NCBI GenBank assembly: GCA_036557785.1
Contig: DATBGZ010000082.1
Coordinates: forward strand, 1 to 64,000
DNA length: 64,000 nt
DNA from: DATBGZ01 sp036557785
Lineage (GTDB): Bacteria > Actinomycetota > Actinomycetes > Mycobacteriales > Micromonosporaceae
Direction of reading: 5' to 3'
Made by a program: the position numbers and the translations under genes. Shown here in pieces: positions 49,958 through 58,812 of this stretch (the first letter of the stretch is position 1; every line of letters starts with the position of its first letter). The notes below the pieces were generated by a model that saw only the letters and a list, made by a program, of their open reading frames with translations, did no database searches and had not been told where the DNA came from.

Positions 49958-52011
49958 GCATCATCGCGATGGCCCTGGCCGTAGCGGCTGGGGCGACAGT
50001 CGTCGGGGCCATGGCGTCGATCCTCGTCCCGCGCCAGGCACGGGCCGCGGTGGTGGGCTTGAGCACCGCCGTCGCCGGGGGCGCCGGCGCGGTGGCCGGT
50101 GCGGTCGCCGCAGGCGGCAGCCACTGGCAGCGCTCGATACCGGACATCTTGCCACTGGCCGGCATCGATCTGGCCGTGGACCCGCTCTCCGGCTGGTTCC
50201 TGGTGCTGGTCGGCGCGGTCACCACGATCGCCGGCAGCTACACGATCGGGTACGTCGGGCGCACCGGCGCGGGCCCGGGCTCGCGTGGTGCGCTGTTCCT
50301 CCTGCCCCTGTTCACCGCCTCGATGATGGTCGTGCCGATCGCGGCATCGGTGCCGGCGCTGCTCGCGGCCTGGGAGCTCATGGCCGTCACCTCACTGCTG
50401 CTGGTGTTGACCGAGCACCGGCACCACGACGGCGTACGGGCCGCGGCCATCTGGTACGCGGCGCTGACCCAGCTCGGTTTCGTGGCGCTGCTGGTCGGCA
50501 CGGCCTGGCTCTCCGCGGCCGCGGGCGGCACGAGCTTCGCCGCGATCCGGTCGGCGACGGGCCTGAACCCGGCGCTGACCGGGACGGTCTTCCTGCTCTG
50601 TGTCGTCGGGTTCGCGGGCAAGGCCGGGGCGGTGCCGCTGCACCCGTGGCTGCCCCGCGCGCACGCGGAGTCACCCAGCCACGTATCGGCACTGATGAGC
50701 GCCGCCATGGTCAAGCTCGGCATCTACGGCATCCTCCGGTTCGGCTTCGACCTGCTTGGTGGTGGCTCGGCCTGGTGGTGGCTCGTGATCGCCGTCATCG
50801 GTGGCGTCTCGGCGCTCTACGGCATCACCCAGGCGGCGGTCGCCCGCGACATCAAGCAGATGCTGGCGTTCTCCACGAGCGAGAACGTCGGCCTCATCCT
50901 GCTCGGGATCGGCTTCGCCGGCCTCTACGGGCTGGCCGGCAACAGGCTGGCCGCGGGGCTGGCGCTGAGCGCGGCTCTGCTGCACGCCGCCAACCACGCG
51001 GCCTTCAAAGCGTTGCTCTTCACCGGGGCGGGCTCGGTCGTCCGGGCCACCGGGACCCGGGACCTGGACCTGCTTGGCGGGCTCGTCCGCACGATGCCCG
51101 CGACGACCATCCTGTTTGGAGCGGGCGCGCTCGCCGCTGCGGCACTGCCGCCGGGCAACGGCTTCGTGTCGGAGTGGCTGTTGCTGCAGTCGCTGCTGCA
51201 CCCGGGTGCCAACGCGGGCACGATGTTGACGGTGGCGGCTCCGCTCGCGGTTGCGGTCGTCGCGTTGACCGCCGGGATCGGGGTGGCGGCCTTCGTCAAG
51301 GCGGTGGGCACCGGGTTCCTCGCCCGGCCCCGCAGCGGGAGTGCCGCCGCCGCTAAGGAGTCGCCGGCCAGCATGGTGGTCGCGATGTCGTTGGCCGCGG
51401 TGGCGTGCGCCGTCCTCGCCATCGTCCCGACCCAGACGATGCCCGCGATCGCACGCATCGCCGTCGCGCTGAACTCCCACGCCCAACGCCTGCCCGGGCC
51501 GGAGCTCGTCGCCGCCCCGGTCTCCGGCGAGTTGCTCACCGTCCGGGTCACCCAGGCAGCGGGCGGGTCGATCGCCACGATCTGGCCGCTGTGGATCGCG
51601 GTCGCGATCGTCGCGGTCACGCTCATCATCGCCACGACGGCCCGCTCGCTGGGTCGGCCCAGGCGGCGCACCAACGCCTGGTCCTGCGGTGAGGGCCCGC
51701 TCACGCCCCGAATGGAGTACACCGCCACCTCGTTCGCAGAGCCGCTGCAGCGCGTCTTCGATGACGTGCTGGCACCCGAGCGCAGCATCGATGTGACCCA
51801 CGCGGACGAGTCCGAGTACCACGTGGCCGCGGTGCGCTTCCGGCAGCGGATCCCGGACCGGATCGAGAACCGCGTCTACCGACCGATCCTGGCCCTGGTC
51901 GCCGCGCTGGGGGACAGGGCCCGAGTGCTCGCGAACGGCAGCGTGCACCGCTACCTCGGGTACATGCTCGTGGCGCTGCTCGTCGTCCTTGTCGCCGGGG
52001 TGGTCCGATGA
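49954..52011 (+). CDS. HyfB/NuoL-family antiporter-like membrane subunit (Rv0083-type)
   Basis: The 685-residue Mrp/NuoL-type proton-translocating subunit has about 16 hydrophobic segments. A conserved loop reads HPWLPRAHAESPSHVSALMSAAMVKLGIYG and a later one DIKQMLAFSTSENVGLILLG; the lysine-containing TM (FKALLFTGAGSVV) is present. The C-terminal region (WSCGEGPLTPRMEYTATSF) is the HyfB-specific extension. GTG overlaps the upstream stop and its TGA overlaps the next ATG. It should couple redox chemistry to ion transport. Confidence 0.93.
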   Translation: MSIIAMALAVAAGATVVGAMASILVPRQARAAVVGLSTAVAGGAGAVAGAVAAGGSHWQRSIPDILPLAGIDLAVDPLSGWFLVLVGAVTTIAGSYTIGYVGRTGAGPGSRGALFLLPLFTASMMVVPIAASVPALLAAWELMAVTSLLLVLTEHRHHDGVRAAAIWYAALTQLGFVALLVGTAWLSAAAGGTSFAAIRSATGLNPALTGTVFLLCVVGFAGKAGAVPLHPWLPRAHAESPSHVSALMSAAMVKLGIYGILRFGFDLLGGGSAWWWLVIAVIGGVSALYGITQAAVARDIKQMLAFSTSENVGLILLGIGFAGLYGLAGNRLAAGLALSAALLHAANHAAFKALLFTGAGSVVRATGTRDLDLLGGLVRTMPATTILFGAGALAAAALPPGNGFVSEWLLLQSLLHPGANAGTMLTVAAPLAVAVVALTAGIGVAAFVKAVGTGFLARPRSGSAAAAKESPASMVVAMSLAAVACAVLAIVPTQTMPAIARIAVALNSHAQRLPGPELVAAPVSGELLTVRVTQAAGGSIATIWPLWIAVAIVAVTLIIATTARSLGRPRRRTNAWSCGEGPLTPRMEYTATSFAEPLQRVFDDVLAPERSIDVTHADESEYHVAAVRFRQRIPDRIENRVYRPILALVAALGDRARVLANGSVHRYLGYMLVALLVVLVAGVVR

Positions 52012-52958
52012 GCGCCACGGTCTGGGTCTGGGTCGTGGCGGTCGGGCAGGCGGTGCTGCTCGCGATTCTGGCGCCGTACCTGCTCGGGATCACCCGGGCC
52101 GTCCGGGCGCGGTTGGAGGGGCGCGGTGGTGGCCGCGTCGGTCAGCCATGGCGCGACCTGCGCAAGCTCGCTCGCAAACAGCCGACCAGCCCTGAGGACG
52201 CGAGCTTCGTCTTCACGGCCACGCCACCGGTGCTCCTGGCGACCAGCCTCGTGGTGGCCGCCGCGGCGCCGTTCGTGGCGACCCTGTCGCCCTTCGCCGG
52301 TGCCGACCTCATCGTGGTGGTCGGCCTGCTCCTGCTGGGTACGGTCGCGCTCGCCCTGGCGGGCCTGGACACCGGCACCGCATTCGGCGGGATGGGCGCC
52401 AGTCGCGAGATGATCATCGCGGCGCTCGTCGAACCCACGCTGCTGCTGTCGGTGTTCGCGCTCTCCGTGCGGGTCGGGTCGACCGACCTCTCCACGATCG
52501 TCGCGGCCGGGGTGCGTGACCCCAGCCGTGTCTTCACGCCCGGCAGCGCCCTAGCGGCCGCGGCCCTGGCGATCGCAACCCTGGCGGAGTCCAGCCGCAT
52601 CCCGGTGGACAATCCGACGACCCACCTCGAGCTCACGATGGTGCACGAGGCGATGGTGCTGGAGTACTCGGGTCGAGACCTCGCCCTGGTCGAGTGGGCC
52701 TCCGCTCTGCGCCTGACCATCCTGTTAGGACTGTTGGCGAACCTCTTCGCCCCGTTCGGGATCGCCACCGAGCTCACCGGTGGCGCGATCGCGATCGGCG
52801 CCGTGGCGTTCGTGGCGAAGGTCGGCGTTCTCGGTGCGCTGCTGGCGGCGGGTGAGGTCTTCGCCGCTAAGCTGCGCCTGTTTCGCGTGCCCGAGCTGCT
52901 CGCCGGCTCGTTCGCACTCGCCCTCCTGGCCGTCCTCGCCTCCGCAGTGCTCGGCTGA
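52008..52958 (+). CDS. HyfC/HycD/NuoH-like membrane subunit (Rv0084-type)
   Basis: The 316-residue NuoH-family subunit has an N-terminal segment GITRAVRARLEGRGGG, a QPWRDLRKLARKQ block on the cytoplasmic side and a conserved loop ESSRIPVDNPTTHLELTMVHEAMVLEYSGRD that forms the quinone-side interface in relatives. About eight membrane helices. ATGA overlap with the previous gene. It would anchor the small and large subunits to the membrane domain. Confidence 0.93.
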   Translation: MSATVWVWVVAVGQAVLLAILAPYLLGITRAVRARLEGRGGGRVGQPWRDLRKLARKQPTSPEDASFVFTATPPVLLATSLVVAAAAPFVATLSPFAGADLIVVVGLLLLGTVALALAGLDTGTAFGGMGASREMIIAALVEPTLLLSVFALSVRVGSTDLSTIVAAGVRDPSRVFTPGSALAAAALAIATLAESSRIPVDNPTTHLELTMVHEAMVLEYSGRDLALVEWASALRLTILLGLLANLFAPFGIATELTGGAIAIGAVAFVAKVGVLGALLAAGEVFAAKLRLFRVPELLAGSFALALLAVLASAVLG

Positions 52959-52970
52959 TCCGGGGCCGTC

Positions 52971-53654
52971 GTGAACGCAACCGGAGTGATCGCTCACAGC
53001 ACGGCCTACGATCAGGCGCTCAACCTCGCGTGCGGCCTGCTGCTGCTCACCGCCGTCGGCGCGCTGTGGCGGCGACAGGTCTCCGCCCTCATCCCGACCC
53101 TGGTGGTCCAGGGCCTCGCGCTGACGGTCGTGGCGGTGCTGCTCGCGGGCGAGCACGAGAACGGCCGCGAGGCCATGGCGGTCGCGATCGGGCTCGGGAT
53201 CCTCAAGGCCATCGTCATCCCGCTGCTCCTGCTTCGGGTGCACCGGCTCGTGCCCGACGCCCGGGAGACCCGGCCCCTGGCGAACGTCGCGTCATCCATG
53301 CTGGCGGCAGCGGGGCTCTGCCTGCTCGCCTACGCCGCCACCCGGCCACTGGTCGAGGCGGCGGGCACGACCACGGCCCGGGCCACCCCGGTCGGTCTCG
53401 CCCTGGTCCTGATCGGCTTCTTCCTCGCGGCCACGCGCCGACGCTCGATCTCGCAGATCGTGGCGCTGCTGGTCATCGACAACGGCATCGCCGCGACCGC
53501 CTTCCTCGCCACCGACGGGGTGCCGCTCATCGTCGAGCTCGGCGTCTCGGCCGACCTGGTGCTCGCGGTCCTGGTGCTCCAGGTGCTCTCCGCGCGCCTG
53601 GTCGAGACCTTCGGCCCGACCGACCTCGACGACCTGCGGGAGCTGCACGACTGA
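52971..53654 (+). CDS. HyfE/NuoK-like membrane subunit (Rv0085-type)
   Basis: The 227-residue polytopic protein combines a NuoK-like half (helices ALNLACGLLLLTAVGALW and IPTLVVQGLALTVVAVLL) with further helices and an acidic C-terminus (LVETFGPTDLDDLRELHD). Glu/Asp residues in the membrane segments (for example IVELGVSADLVLAVLVLQVL) match the ion-channel subunits of this family. GTG at 52971, 12 bp after the previous gene; it shares one base with the next gene (TGATG). Confidence 0.9.
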   Translation: MNATGVIAHSTAYDQALNLACGLLLLTAVGALWRRQVSALIPTLVVQGLALTVVAVLLAGEHENGREAMAVAIGLGILKAIVIPLLLLRVHRLVPDARETRPLANVASSMLAAAGLCLLAYAATRPLVEAAGTTTARATPVGLALVLIGFFLAATRRRSISQIVALLVIDNGIAATAFLATDGVPLIVELGVSADLVLAVLVLQVLSARLVETFGPTDLDDLRELHD

Positions 53655-55162
53655 TGGACATCACCTCCGTCGCCCTGTACGGTCCCGCGGCAGCGCCGTT
53701 CGCCGGTGCCGTCCTCGCCGCGCTGTTACCGCGCCGGACCGCGGCCTTCACCTCGGTGCTCGCCGCGATCGGCGTGCTCGCCTCCGGCATCGCTCTCGCC
53801 GGGCATGCCCGTGGCGGCACCGCCGTGACGGGTTCCCTTGTGCGGGCCGACGCACTCACCGCGTGGCTCGTCATCGCTGTCGGGGCGGTCGCCACGGTCG
53901 CGTGCTGGGCCGGCGTGCACCATCTGCGCGACGAGGCCCGGGCCGGTGGGCTGACCGCGTGGTCGGCGCGCCGCTACCTGGTGCTGGTCCAGCTCTTCCT
54001 GACCTGCATGGGCGCCGCGGTGCTCGCCGCGAACGTCGGCGTGCTCTGGGTGGCGGTGGAGGCGACGACCATCGTCACCGCGTTCCTCGTGGGGCACCGC
54101 CGTACCCGGGCGAGCGTCGAGGCGGCCTGGAAGTACGTCGTGCTCTGCTCGGTGGGCGTCGGCATCGCGTTCCTGGGTACGGTCTGCGTCTCCGCCGCCG
54201 CCCGCGCCACCGGCGCCGGTGGTCTTCGGGCGCTGGACTGGGTCTACCTCAACGAGCACGCCGCGTCACTGGACCCGGCCCTGATGCGGCTGGCGGCGGG
54301 TCTGGTGCTGCTCGGCTTCGGGACCAAGGCGGGGCTCGCGCCGATGCACGCATGGCTGCCCGACGCGCACAGTCAGGCCCCGGCTCCGGTCTCGGCGCTG
54401 ATGTCCGGAGTGCTGCTCTCGGTGGCGTTCTACGCGATCCTGCGGTACAAGGCGATCTTCGATGCCTGCCTCGGCCCCGGTTACGCCCGGACACTGTTGC
54501 TCGTCGCGGCCATGGCCTCGCTCGCGCTCGCGGCGCTGCTGCTCATCGGCCAGCGCGACTACAAGCGGCTGCTCGCCTACTCCTCGATCGAGCACATGGG
54601 TCTGATCGCGCTCGGCACCGCGATCGGCGGCCGGCTCGCGCTGGCCGCGGTGCTGCTGCACATCCTCGGCCATGGCCTGGCGAAGTCGGTGGCCTTCTGC
54701 GGCGCCGGACAACTCCTGCACCGCGTCGGCAGTCCGCTGATCTCCGCAGTGCGCGGTGCGATCACGACGGCCCCCGCCACCGCAGGACTGTTCGGACTCG
54801 CCGTGGTCGCGCTGCTGGGATTGCCGCCGTTCGCCCTGTTCGCGGCCGAGCTGGGCCAGGCGCGCGCCGGGTTTGCGGCAGGGTACGGCTGGGCGGTCAC
54901 GATCGGGTTCCTCCTCGTGCTCGTGGCGTTCTCGGCCATCGCCCGTCACGGCGCCGGCATGCTCCTCGGCTCGCCGGACCCGCAGACCACAGTGGACACA
55001 ACGGCTGGCCACAGCAGTGCGGCTGCGGCCAAGCCGTACCGGACGGGACTGAGCTGGGTGCCGCTCGCGGTGGGGCTGCTCGCGGCGGCCACGCTCGGCA
55101 TCTGGCTCGGGCCGCTGCGGCCGGTCCTGGACAGCGCCGCGCTCATCGCGGCCGGGCACTGA
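53654..55162 (+). CDS. HyfF/NuoN-like membrane subunit (Rv0086-type)
   Basis: The 502-residue antiporter-like subunit has about 14 hydrophobic segments. Signature loops are GTKAGLAPMHAWLPDAHSQAPAPVSALMSG and QRDYKRLLAYSSIEHMGLIALG, with the conserved Lys in GHGLAKSVAFCGAGQLL. Normal length for HyfF/HycC-type subunits. With the HyfB-like subunit it gives two ion-translocating modules, more than the single one of HycC-only hydrogenlyases. Confidence 0.93.
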   Translation: MDITSVALYGPAAAPFAGAVLAALLPRRTAAFTSVLAAIGVLASGIALAGHARGGTAVTGSLVRADALTAWLVIAVGAVATVACWAGVHHLRDEARAGGLTAWSARRYLVLVQLFLTCMGAAVLAANVGVLWVAVEATTIVTAFLVGHRRTRASVEAAWKYVVLCSVGVGIAFLGTVCVSAAARATGAGGLRALDWVYLNEHAASLDPALMRLAAGLVLLGFGTKAGLAPMHAWLPDAHSQAPAPVSALMSGVLLSVAFYAILRYKAIFDACLGPGYARTLLLVAAMASLALAALLLIGQRDYKRLLAYSSIEHMGLIALGTAIGGRLALAAVLLHILGHGLAKSVAFCGAGQLLHRVGSPLISAVRGAITTAPATAGLFGLAVVALLGLPPFALFAAELGQARAGFAAGYGWAVTIGFLLVLVAFSAIARHGAGMLLGSPDPQTTVDTTAGHSSAAAAKPYRTGLSWVPLAVGLLAAATLGIWLGPLRPVLDSAALIAAGH

Positions 55163-55175
55163 GGCGAGTGGGTCG

Positions 55176-56663
55176 ATGACCAGAAGCACCACCCGCGAGG
55201 TCTGGTCGCCGGAGACGCTGCGTGGCATGGCTGGGCGGCTCTTCGGCGACGGCTACCGGCTCGCGTCGGTAGCCGGCCACCATGACGACGAGGTGGGCCA
55301 GATTCGCATCGTCTACCTCTTCACCGCGGGTGCCCCGGATCGCCGCACCGAGCTGGTCTGGCGTACGCCGGCGGCCGCGCCCTCGGTGCCCAGCCTCGCC
55401 GCGCTGTCGTTTCCGGCGAGCCGGTTCGAACGCGAGCTGCGTGACCTCTTCGCGGTCGAGCCGCACGGGCATCCGATGCTCGCGCCGATGGTGCACCATC
55501 CCCACTGGCCGCACGGGTGGCATCCGCTGCGCCACGACGCCGGGCCACGCCCCGCGCTGGGCTCCGCCCAGCCCCACCCGTTCCACACCGTCGAGGGGGA
55601 CGGGGTGTACGAGATCCCGGTAGGCCCGGTGCATGCCGGGCTCGTCGAGCCGGGTCACTTCCGATTCTCGGTGGTGGGAGAGACGATCCTGCGCCTGAAG
55701 GCCCGGTTGTGGTATGTCCACAGAGGAATCGAGGGCCTGGCTGAGGGGCACACGGTCGAGGAGAACGTGGCACTGGCAGAGCGGGTCTCGGGCGACACCA
55801 CGGTCGGGCACGCGCTGGCGTACAGCATGGCGGTCGAGGACGCTCTGGACATCGAGGTGAGCTCCGATGTGGCCCGCTGCCGCGCGTTGCTGCTCGAGCT
55901 GGAACGGCTGCACAACCACGTGGCCGACATCGGGATGATCTGCAATGACGTCGCCTACGGCATCGCCCACGCCCACGCCCAGCGCATCCGGGAACGGCTG
56001 CTGCGCCTGAACAAGGTGGTGACCGGGCACCGACTGCTGCGGGGTGGGGTCTTCCCTGCCGGCGTTCACCTGCTCTCCGCTGTCGATGTCTCCCAGGTGG
56101 CGTCCGCGGCGCGGGACCTGGCCGAGCTGGTCCGCATCGCGCTGCGCCACTCCGTCGTGCGCGAGCGGCTGACCGACACGGCGGTCCTCAAGCCGGAGCA
56201 GGCGCGGGGCCTGGGCACGCTCGGCTACGTGGCTCGGGCCAGCGGCCTGGAGTTCGACGCACGGGTAGCGCACCCGTTCTGTGATCTGGGTGAGATCCCG
56301 GTCGCGACGAGGAGCAGCGGCGACGTGCTCGCCCGGTTCGAGGTGCGGGCCGAGGAGGCAGGCACGAGCGATGCCCTGGTGCGCGAGATCGCGCCGACGT
56401 TGCAACCGGGGCGCTACGGCACTGCGGTGCTCGCCACCGGCGAGGGCACCCGCTCGGGCGTCGGCATCGTCGAAGGCTGGCGGGGCGCGATCGTGCACCG
56501 GGTGGAGATCGGCGCCGAGGGCCTGCTGAGCCGATGGAAGATCGTCGACCCATCATTCTTCAACTGGCCGGCGCTGCCCGTCGCCATGGCCGACACGATC
56601 GTGCCCGACTTCCCGCTGGCGAACAAGAGCTTCAATCTCTCGTACGCCGGCAACGACCTGTGA
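55176..56663 (+). CDS. Hydrogenase-like large subunit (HycE/HyfG-type) lacking the Ni-Fe cysteines (Rv0087-type)
   Basis: The 495-residue protein fuses a NuoC-like N-terminal domain (FERELRDLFAVEPHGHP, about 84-100) to a NuoD/[NiFe]-hydrogenase large-subunit domain (EIPVGPVHAGLVEPGHFRF, LWYVHRGIEGLAEG). Both Ni-ligand motifs are altered. The ERxCGIC motif is ERVSGDTT (S205 and T208 in place of Cys). The C-terminal DPCxxC is DPSFFN (S460 and N463). It therefore cannot bind a Ni-Fe centre in the usual way and should not be a hydrogenase. The C-terminus also lacks the tail cleaved by maturation proteases, and no hyp maturation genes are nearby. Confidence 0.92.
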   Translation: MTRSTTREVWSPETLRGMAGRLFGDGYRLASVAGHHDDEVGQIRIVYLFTAGAPDRRTELVWRTPAAAPSVPSLAALSFPASRFERELRDLFAVEPHGHPMLAPMVHHPHWPHGWHPLRHDAGPRPALGSAQPHPFHTVEGDGVYEIPVGPVHAGLVEPGHFRFSVVGETILRLKARLWYVHRGIEGLAEGHTVEENVALAERVSGDTTVGHALAYSMAVEDALDIEVSSDVARCRALLLELERLHNHVADIGMICNDVAYGIAHAHAQRIRERLLRLNKVVTGHRLLRGGVFPAGVHLLSAVDVSQVASAARDLAELVRIALRHSVVRERLTDTAVLKPEQARGLGTLGYVARASGLEFDARVAHPFCDLGEIPVATRSSGDVLARFEVRAEEAGTSDALVREIAPTLQPGRYGTAVLATGEGTRSGVGIVEGWRGAIVHRVEIGAEGLLSRWKIVDPSFFNWPALPVAMADTIVPDFPLANKSFNLSYAGNDL

Positions 56664-56683
56664 CCGCACCGACTCTCCGCCAG

Positions 56684-56701
56684 GGGCGCCGCGGTGCGCC
56701 C
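56684..56701 (+). terminator. Hairpin after the hydrogenase-like operon
   Basis: GGGCGC-CGCGGT-GCGCCC (56684-56701) forms a 6-bp stem, 20 bp after the large-subunit stop. There is no T-tract, so it is only a weak terminator candidate. Confidence 0.3.
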
Positions 56702-56734
56702 GGGTTGTCGGAGGGTTCTGCGAGGATGCGCGCC

Positions 56735-57112
56735 ATGATCGGACAACTGCATGGCATCGTGGTCGACTGCCCGGACCCGTCGAGCCTCGCGGCGTTCTAC
56801 GAACAACTCCTGGGCATGGTCCGCGTCCAGGACGATGGCGACTGGGTGGTCATCGGCGACGCGCCGGATCGCCCGGGTCTCGCGTTCGCCCGTGCGGCCG
56901 ACTTCAAGGCACCCACGTGGCCGGAGCCGGCGGTGCAGCAGCAGATGCACTTCGACGTCTTCGTCGATGATCTCGACGTGGCTCAGGAGCAGGCGGTCCG
57001 GATCGGCGCTCGGCGGCTGGCGGGAGGCGGCGACGAGTTCCGGGTCTTCGCCGACCCCGATGGCCATCCGTTCTGCCTCTGCCGCCGGGTCGAGCTCAGA
57101 CCCCAAGCGTGA
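56735..57112 (+). CDS. VOC (glyoxalase/dioxygenase-like) family protein
   Basis: The 125-residue VOC-fold protein reads MIGQLHGIVVDCPDPSSLAAFYEQLLGM, then MHFDVFVDDLDVAQEQAV and FRVFADPDGHPFCLC. The two paired beta-alpha-beta-beta-beta modules are recognisable. Metal ligands may be His in the first strand and Asp/His later, but they are incomplete compared with glyoxalase I. GAGG lies 9 nt before ATG 56735; an in-frame ATG at 56726 is also possible. The stop overlaps the convergent membrane protein by 17 bp. Function unknown. Confidence 0.8.
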   Translation: MIGQLHGIVVDCPDPSSLAAFYEQLLGMVRVQDDGDWVVIGDAPDRPGLAFARAADFKAPTWPEPAVQQQMHFDVFVDDLDVAQEQAVRIGARRLAGGGDEFRVFADPDGHPFCLCRRVELRPQA

Positions 57113-58640
57113 CCAGCAGGCCGACGGCGATCGCGACCGCGGGCGCGGCGAAGAGCGCGGCGAGGGTACTGCTGGCGCGCCGTCCACCGGCGAGATGGGC
57201 GAGAACCAGCTTCACGACGGCGCTCGCGGCCAGCGCGAGGATGGTGGCGAGGGCCGCGGTATGCGTGGAGAGCGTCGCCTGCGATGAGAGGTTCGCGGCC
57301 GTGAGGCCACCCGCATGGGGGTCGGCGAGGCCGGCCAGCGAGATCACGAGGACCGCCGCGCCCGGTCCCGCCGCGTACTCGACGGCGGCGGCGAGCACCA
57401 GGAACACGGCCAGGATCGCGATGAGCAGCACGGCCGGCACGAGGTCGAAGGGTCGGCGGCCCACCAGCCGCCGGGGGACGCGCCGCCGGACCGGTGGGAG
57501 CTCTCGCGTCGCCTCGTCCACAGTCGGCTGCTCCACAGTGGACCGATCCGCCTCGGGCGCCCGGGAGGCGCCGAAGTCGATCGCCGTGACCGTGCCACCC
57601 GCGACGACTACCGCGCCAGCGTCGCTCCCGGCGGGAGAAAGCGGTGCCACAGCGGTCCGGGCCCTCGGCAGTGCATCGCCGTCGGTCCCGGGCCCGGCTG
57701 TGCCGTCGCCCGCGTCCAGCCGGTGCAGCCGGGCGCGGACGTCGGCCGAGAGCAGCGGCGCGCCCGGTTCGCGCACCAGCAGCCACGCGGCCTCCGCGAT
57801 GAGCACCGCGGCGCCGAGAGCGGCCGCGGGGACCAGCAGCGACGCGACACGGGTGTCAGCGACCGCGGTCACCACGACGAGCTGCACGAGCGAGGCCACG
57901 CTCGCCAGCAGGGCCCCGGCCATCGCGGGGCGGAACCGTCGCGGGTCGCGCGAGGCGCGGGCCATCGCGCCGGTGGTGGCCGCGCTGGAGACGAAACCGC
58001 CGGCGAGCCCGGTCGCCGCCAGCCCGACCCCGTCCCCGGCCAGCCGGACGATCACGTACCCGAGCCAGCCGACCACGATCACCGCGACCACGAACGTCCA
58101 CATGCGACGGGGATCCAGCACGCCATGCGGCCCGAGGTGAGCGTGCGGCAGGAGCGGCAGCGCGAGGAAGGCGACGACGAGGAACTTCAGCGCGTTCGCG
58201 AGCTCGAGGTCGTGCAGCCGTACCCGCAGCCCGCGGGGCAGACGGTGGCGCGGCGTCAGGATCAGGGCCGTGGCGACCCCGGCCGCGACCGCCACGGCCG
58301 GCAGGGTGACGGCGAGCCCGCCGAGGAGCACCGTGAGCACCAGCGCGACGGTGTCCTCGACGCGCCGGGCGCGGTCGTCCCCTGATTCGCCCGATGGCCC
58401 AGCCCCAGGCCGGTCCGTGGCAACGGCCGCCGCCGAGCGCTGCTGACCCGCCACCGTGATCACGGCGGTGCCGGCCACGGCGAAGCCGAGCACCACCGGG
58501 TGCACCAGCGCCGCGCCCGCACCGGCGAGCCCGGCCAGCGCGAAGATCCGAACCCCCATCGGGCCACCCACGCGCGCTCGCTGCGATCCGATCACGAATC
58601 CGATCGCCAGCGCGACGGCCACCGCCTGCCAGGCATCCAC
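57096..58640 (-). CDS. MgtC/DUF4010-type polytopic membrane protein
   Basis: The 514-residue protein has an MgtC-like N-terminal half (ALAIGFVIGSQRARVGGPMGVRIFALAGLAGA) and a DUF4010-like C-terminal half with several membrane helices (LVPAVLLIAILAVFLVLAAAVEY, LATILALAASAVVKLVLAHLAGG). About 12-14 hydrophobic segments, interrupted by a long hydrophilic loop around residues 325-400. GTG at 58640 has GGAGG upstream. It is divergent from the lipoprotein at 58813. No transport substrate can be assigned. Confidence 0.82.
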   Translation of the reverse strand: MDAWQAVAVALAIGFVIGSQRARVGGPMGVRIFALAGLAGAGAALVHPVVLGFAVAGTAVITVAGQQRSAAAVATDRPGAGPSGESGDDRARRVEDTVALVLTVLLGGLAVTLPAVAVAAGVATALILTPRHRLPRGLRVRLHDLELANALKFLVVAFLALPLLPHAHLGPHGVLDPRRMWTFVVAVIVVGWLGYVIVRLAGDGVGLAATGLAGGFVSSAATTGAMARASRDPRRFRPAMAGALLASVASLVQLVVVTAVADTRVASLLVPAAALGAAVLIAEAAWLLVREPGAPLLSADVRARLHRLDAGDGTAGPGTDGDALPRARTAVAPLSPAGSDAGAVVVAGGTVTAIDFGASRAPEADRSTVEQPTVDEATRELPPVRRRVPRRLVGRRPFDLVPAVLLIAILAVFLVLAAAVEYAAGPGAAVLVISLAGLADPHAGGLTAANLSSQATLSTHTAALATILALAASAVVKLVLAHLAGGRRASSTLAALFAAPAVAIAVGLLVTLGV

Positions 58641-58812
58641 GACCGACGCTTCCTCCCCTGAGCCGGCCTCGACATATTCGGGCGAATCTACTCCGTGACA
58701 CGGTGTCTCGTCTCGCCGGGTGGGGGGACCGCGGCCGGCCGTGGTCCGGGCACGAGTTCTCGCGCTGCGAAGGCGGGCCGCGCATGGCACAGTAGCGGCC
58801 TGGGAGGTCCGA

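Noticed and set aside
49481..56663. Annotation as formate hydrogenlyase or [NiFe] hydrogenase
   Set aside because: All four Ni-ligand cysteines are replaced in the large subunit and there are no formate dehydrogenase or hyp genes.
58676..58687. ATTCGGGCGAAT near-palindrome in the mgtC-like/lipoprotein divergent gap
   Set aside because: Short, mismatched at the centre, and no regulator is encoded nearby; indistinguishable from chance.
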